DNA of 64,000 nucleotides. Source: Bacillota bacterium. Lineage in GTDB: Bacteria > Bacillota > Clostridia > Acetivibrionales > DTU013. The DNA lies in assembly GCA_023412915.1 (NCBI GenBank), contig JAEZRE010000012.1, forward strand, positions 1 to 64,000. Reading direction: 5' to 3'. Of this stretch, positions 62,647-64,000 are shown in pieces. Each line of letters starts with the position of its first letter. The first letter of the stretch is position 1. A program made the translations under genes and the position numbers. The notes under the pieces were generated by a model. That model searched no databases. It worked only from the letters and a program-made list of their open reading frames with translations, and had not been told where the DNA came from.

Positions 62647-62694
62647 AATAGATTCTCCTTCTTAAAACCTCTTGTATCCTTAATCCTAGGACTT

Positions 62695-62710
62695 TGTTTC
62701 ACGTGAAACA
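62695..62710. promoter_or_regulatory. parS: parS centromere-like site
   Basis: TGTTTCACGTGAAACA at 62695-62710 is the exact 16-base parS consensus to which chromosomal ParB binds. It lies in the gap between the DUF4446 gene and parB. Its presence fits an origin-near position. Confidence 0.97.
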
Positions 62711-62835
62711 TTTGTCATTTTCAGTCCCACGCTCGCAAATATGTCTATTTTCCTTTTCAAGGGCTTTTACCTTTCAATAATGATATTATATTGCCATATC
62801 TCAAATATCGCCTTAAACGCCATTTTATAAGGTGG

Positions 62836-63687
62836 CTATTTTTGGCTGTTTTTTTCTAATTTTTCCACTAGCGAAATAATCCTGTCCAATTCATCCAGTG
62901 AATAATACTCGATCAGTATTTTACCGTTTTTCTTATTATTCATTATTTTTACCTTAGTACCAAACACTTCTCTGAATCTTTCCTCTATCGCCCGATATTC
63001 TACATCTATCGATTCTTTCTTTTTTACAGTTTTCAATTTTGTCAGTCGTTTTACCAACAGTTCGGTATCACGCACATTAAGTTCTTTCTTAATTATTTCT
63101 TCAGCTGCTTTCAACTGCAGAGCGGTATCGCTTAGTGATACTAACGCTCTGGCGTGCCCGCTGGTGATCTCGCCATCTATGAGCTTCACTTTCAATTTTT
63201 CCTGAAGAGAAAGTAACCGAAGTGAATTGGCAATCGCAGGTCTGCTTTTTCCGACTGTCGCGGATATTTCCTCCTGCGTCATTTCAAAGTCTGTGATAAG
63301 TCTGTCATAAGCCTCTGCCTCTTCAATCGGATTGAGATCTTCACGCTGTAGGTTTTCTATAAGCGCTATCTCCATTACCTGCTTGTTTGATAGATCCCTG
63401 ACTATGGCTGGCACAGTCTGGAGTCCGGCAAGTCTGGAAGCTCGCCAGCGTCTTTCACCGGCTACTATCTTGTATGTGTCTCCTTCTCGCTGAACTATCA
63501 GCGGCTGTACTACGCCATGCTGTTTTATAGATTCGGCGAGCTGTGACAGCTTTTCATCATTGAAATACTTTCGCGGTTGGCTGCTGTTGGGTTCTATATC
63601 GGTTATTCTTAATTCCTTCACGCCGGTATCATCTGTTTCTGCAGATGTAATAAGGGCGCCAAGCCCTTTTCCCAATCCTTTTTTCAT
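62836..63687 (-). CDS. parB: Chromosome partitioning protein ParB (Spo0J)
   Basis: A 283-residue ParB. The N-terminal KKGLGKGLGALI stretch is the ParA-stimulating part. The CTP-binding region holds the conserved GERRWRASRLAGL motif, preceded by QPLIVQREGDTYKIVA. The central helix-turn-helix is MTQEEISATVGKSRPAIANS. The C-terminal dimer domain ends the chain. It binds parS (62695) and, with ParA, directs origin segregation; in spore formers it also affects entry into sporulation. Its ATG shares a base with the parA stop (TAATG). Confidence 0.96.
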   Translation of the reverse strand: MKKGLGKGLGALITSAETDDTGVKELRITDIEPNSSQPRKYFNDEKLSQLAESIKQHGVVQPLIVQREGDTYKIVAGERRWRASRLAGLQTVPAIVRDLSNKQVMEIALIENLQREDLNPIEEAEAYDRLITDFEMTQEEISATVGKSRPAIANSLRLLSLQEKLKVKLIDGEITSGHARALVSLSDTALQLKAAEEIIKKELNVRDTELLVKRLTKLKTVKKKESIDVEYRAIEERFREVFGTKVKIMNNKKNGKILIEYYSLDELDRIISLVEKLEKNSQK

Positions 63688-64000
63688 TACCTGCCTGCCT
63701 CCTGCGAATAATCTATGACTTCCTGGGCTAACTCAAGATAACATTCGGCCCCTTTTGACTTCGGGTCATACAATATAATAGGAAGTCCGAAGCTCGGAGC
63801 TTCGCTCAGACGAACATTCCTGGGTATGACTGTCCTGTACACCTTGTTCCTGAAATATTTCTTAACGTCTTCGACTACCTGTATCGATAGGTTTGTACGC
63901 GCATCGAACATCGTCAGTACGACTCCTTCTACATCAAGCGACGGATTCAGGTGTCTTTGAACAAGCTTAACGGTATTCATAAGCTGACTCAATCCTTCAA
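63687..64000 (-). CDS. parA: Chromosome partitioning ATPase ParA (Soj), C-terminal part
   Basis: Only the C-terminal 104 residues or so lie in the window: GLSQLMNTVKLVQRHLNPSL, GVVLTMFDARTNLSIQVVED, and VIPRNVRLSEAPSFGLPI, the conserved ParA/Soj sequence. The Walker A motif lies beyond the window edge. Its TAA overlaps the parB ATG by one base, so the two are translationally coupled. Confidence 0.95.
   Translation of the reverse strand, partial: EGLSQLMNTVKLVQRHLNPSLDVEGVVLTMFDARTNLSIQVVEDVKKYFRNKVYRTVIPRNVRLSEAPSFGLPIILYDPKSKGAECYLELAQEVIDYSQEAGR

Overview
The window looks like a chromosomal segment of an anaerobic, endospore-forming member of the Clostridia. The evidence is direct: germination genes (sleB, ypeB), spore morphogenesis and coat genes (a SipL-type DUF3794-LysM protein, yabG, a CotS-family protein, bofA, veg), pyruvate:ferredoxin oxidoreductase (nifJ), formate-tetrahydrofolate ligase (fhs) and a chemoreceptor. 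The right end carries serS, a DUF4446 gene, a perfect parS site, parB and the end of parA, so it probably lies near the replication origin. I cannot name the species from sequence alone.

Layout: 1-4290 is one end of an integrated element (prophage or ICE). Its tyrosine integrase ends next to the 3' end of tRNA-Arg(ACG). Behind it are two divergent XRE regulators with repeated operators, an excisionase-like gene and a leftward operon of small accessory genes. A 5'-truncated flavin/PNPOx-like gene and hairpin-rich DNA follow (4586-5250). From 5254 to 7335 are DnaD-like and DnaC-like replication genes. From 7452 to 10536 are a CPBP protease, ypeB and sleB, then a UgtP-like glycosyltransferase. 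From 11892 to 18026 is a leftward operon: fapA-like (DUF342), acpS, SbcD/YhaO-like nuclease, SbcC/YhaN-like ATPase and an NlpC/P60 lipoprotein that has lost its catalytic residues. From 18249 to 21622 is a compact three-gene module of AAA+ ATPase, PspA and a membrane coiled-coil protein. From 21875 to 30127 are copZ-like, gntR, ispE, sipL, veg, yabG, fhs and cotS.

From 30331 to 43284 are a small membrane protein, nifJ, a methyl-accepting chemotaxis protein, bofA, DUF2508, Nudix, VanW, Gfo/Idh, stress-type and membrane protein genes. A palindromic MITE-like element sits at 40765-40923. gltB and gltD (glutamate synthase) occupy 43583-49761. From 49895 to 54132 are two membrane-protein/XRE gene groups. 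From 54418 to 59341 is one leftward catabolic operon (D-threonine aldolase-like, ROK regulator, RidA, KDPG aldolase, alpha/beta hydrolase) behind a clear promoter-operator. It includes a 28-codon remnant that looks like the start of a lost D-aminoacylase. Two tRNA-Ser genes, serS and the parAB region close the window.

The most interesting items are the AAA+/PspA/membrane-protein module, the dead NlpC/P60 lipoprotein, the deleted amidohydrolase in an otherwise intact operon, several palindromic repeat families, and a repeat-rich non-coding stretch at 30577-31147. All calls rest on reading motifs by eye; no database search was run.
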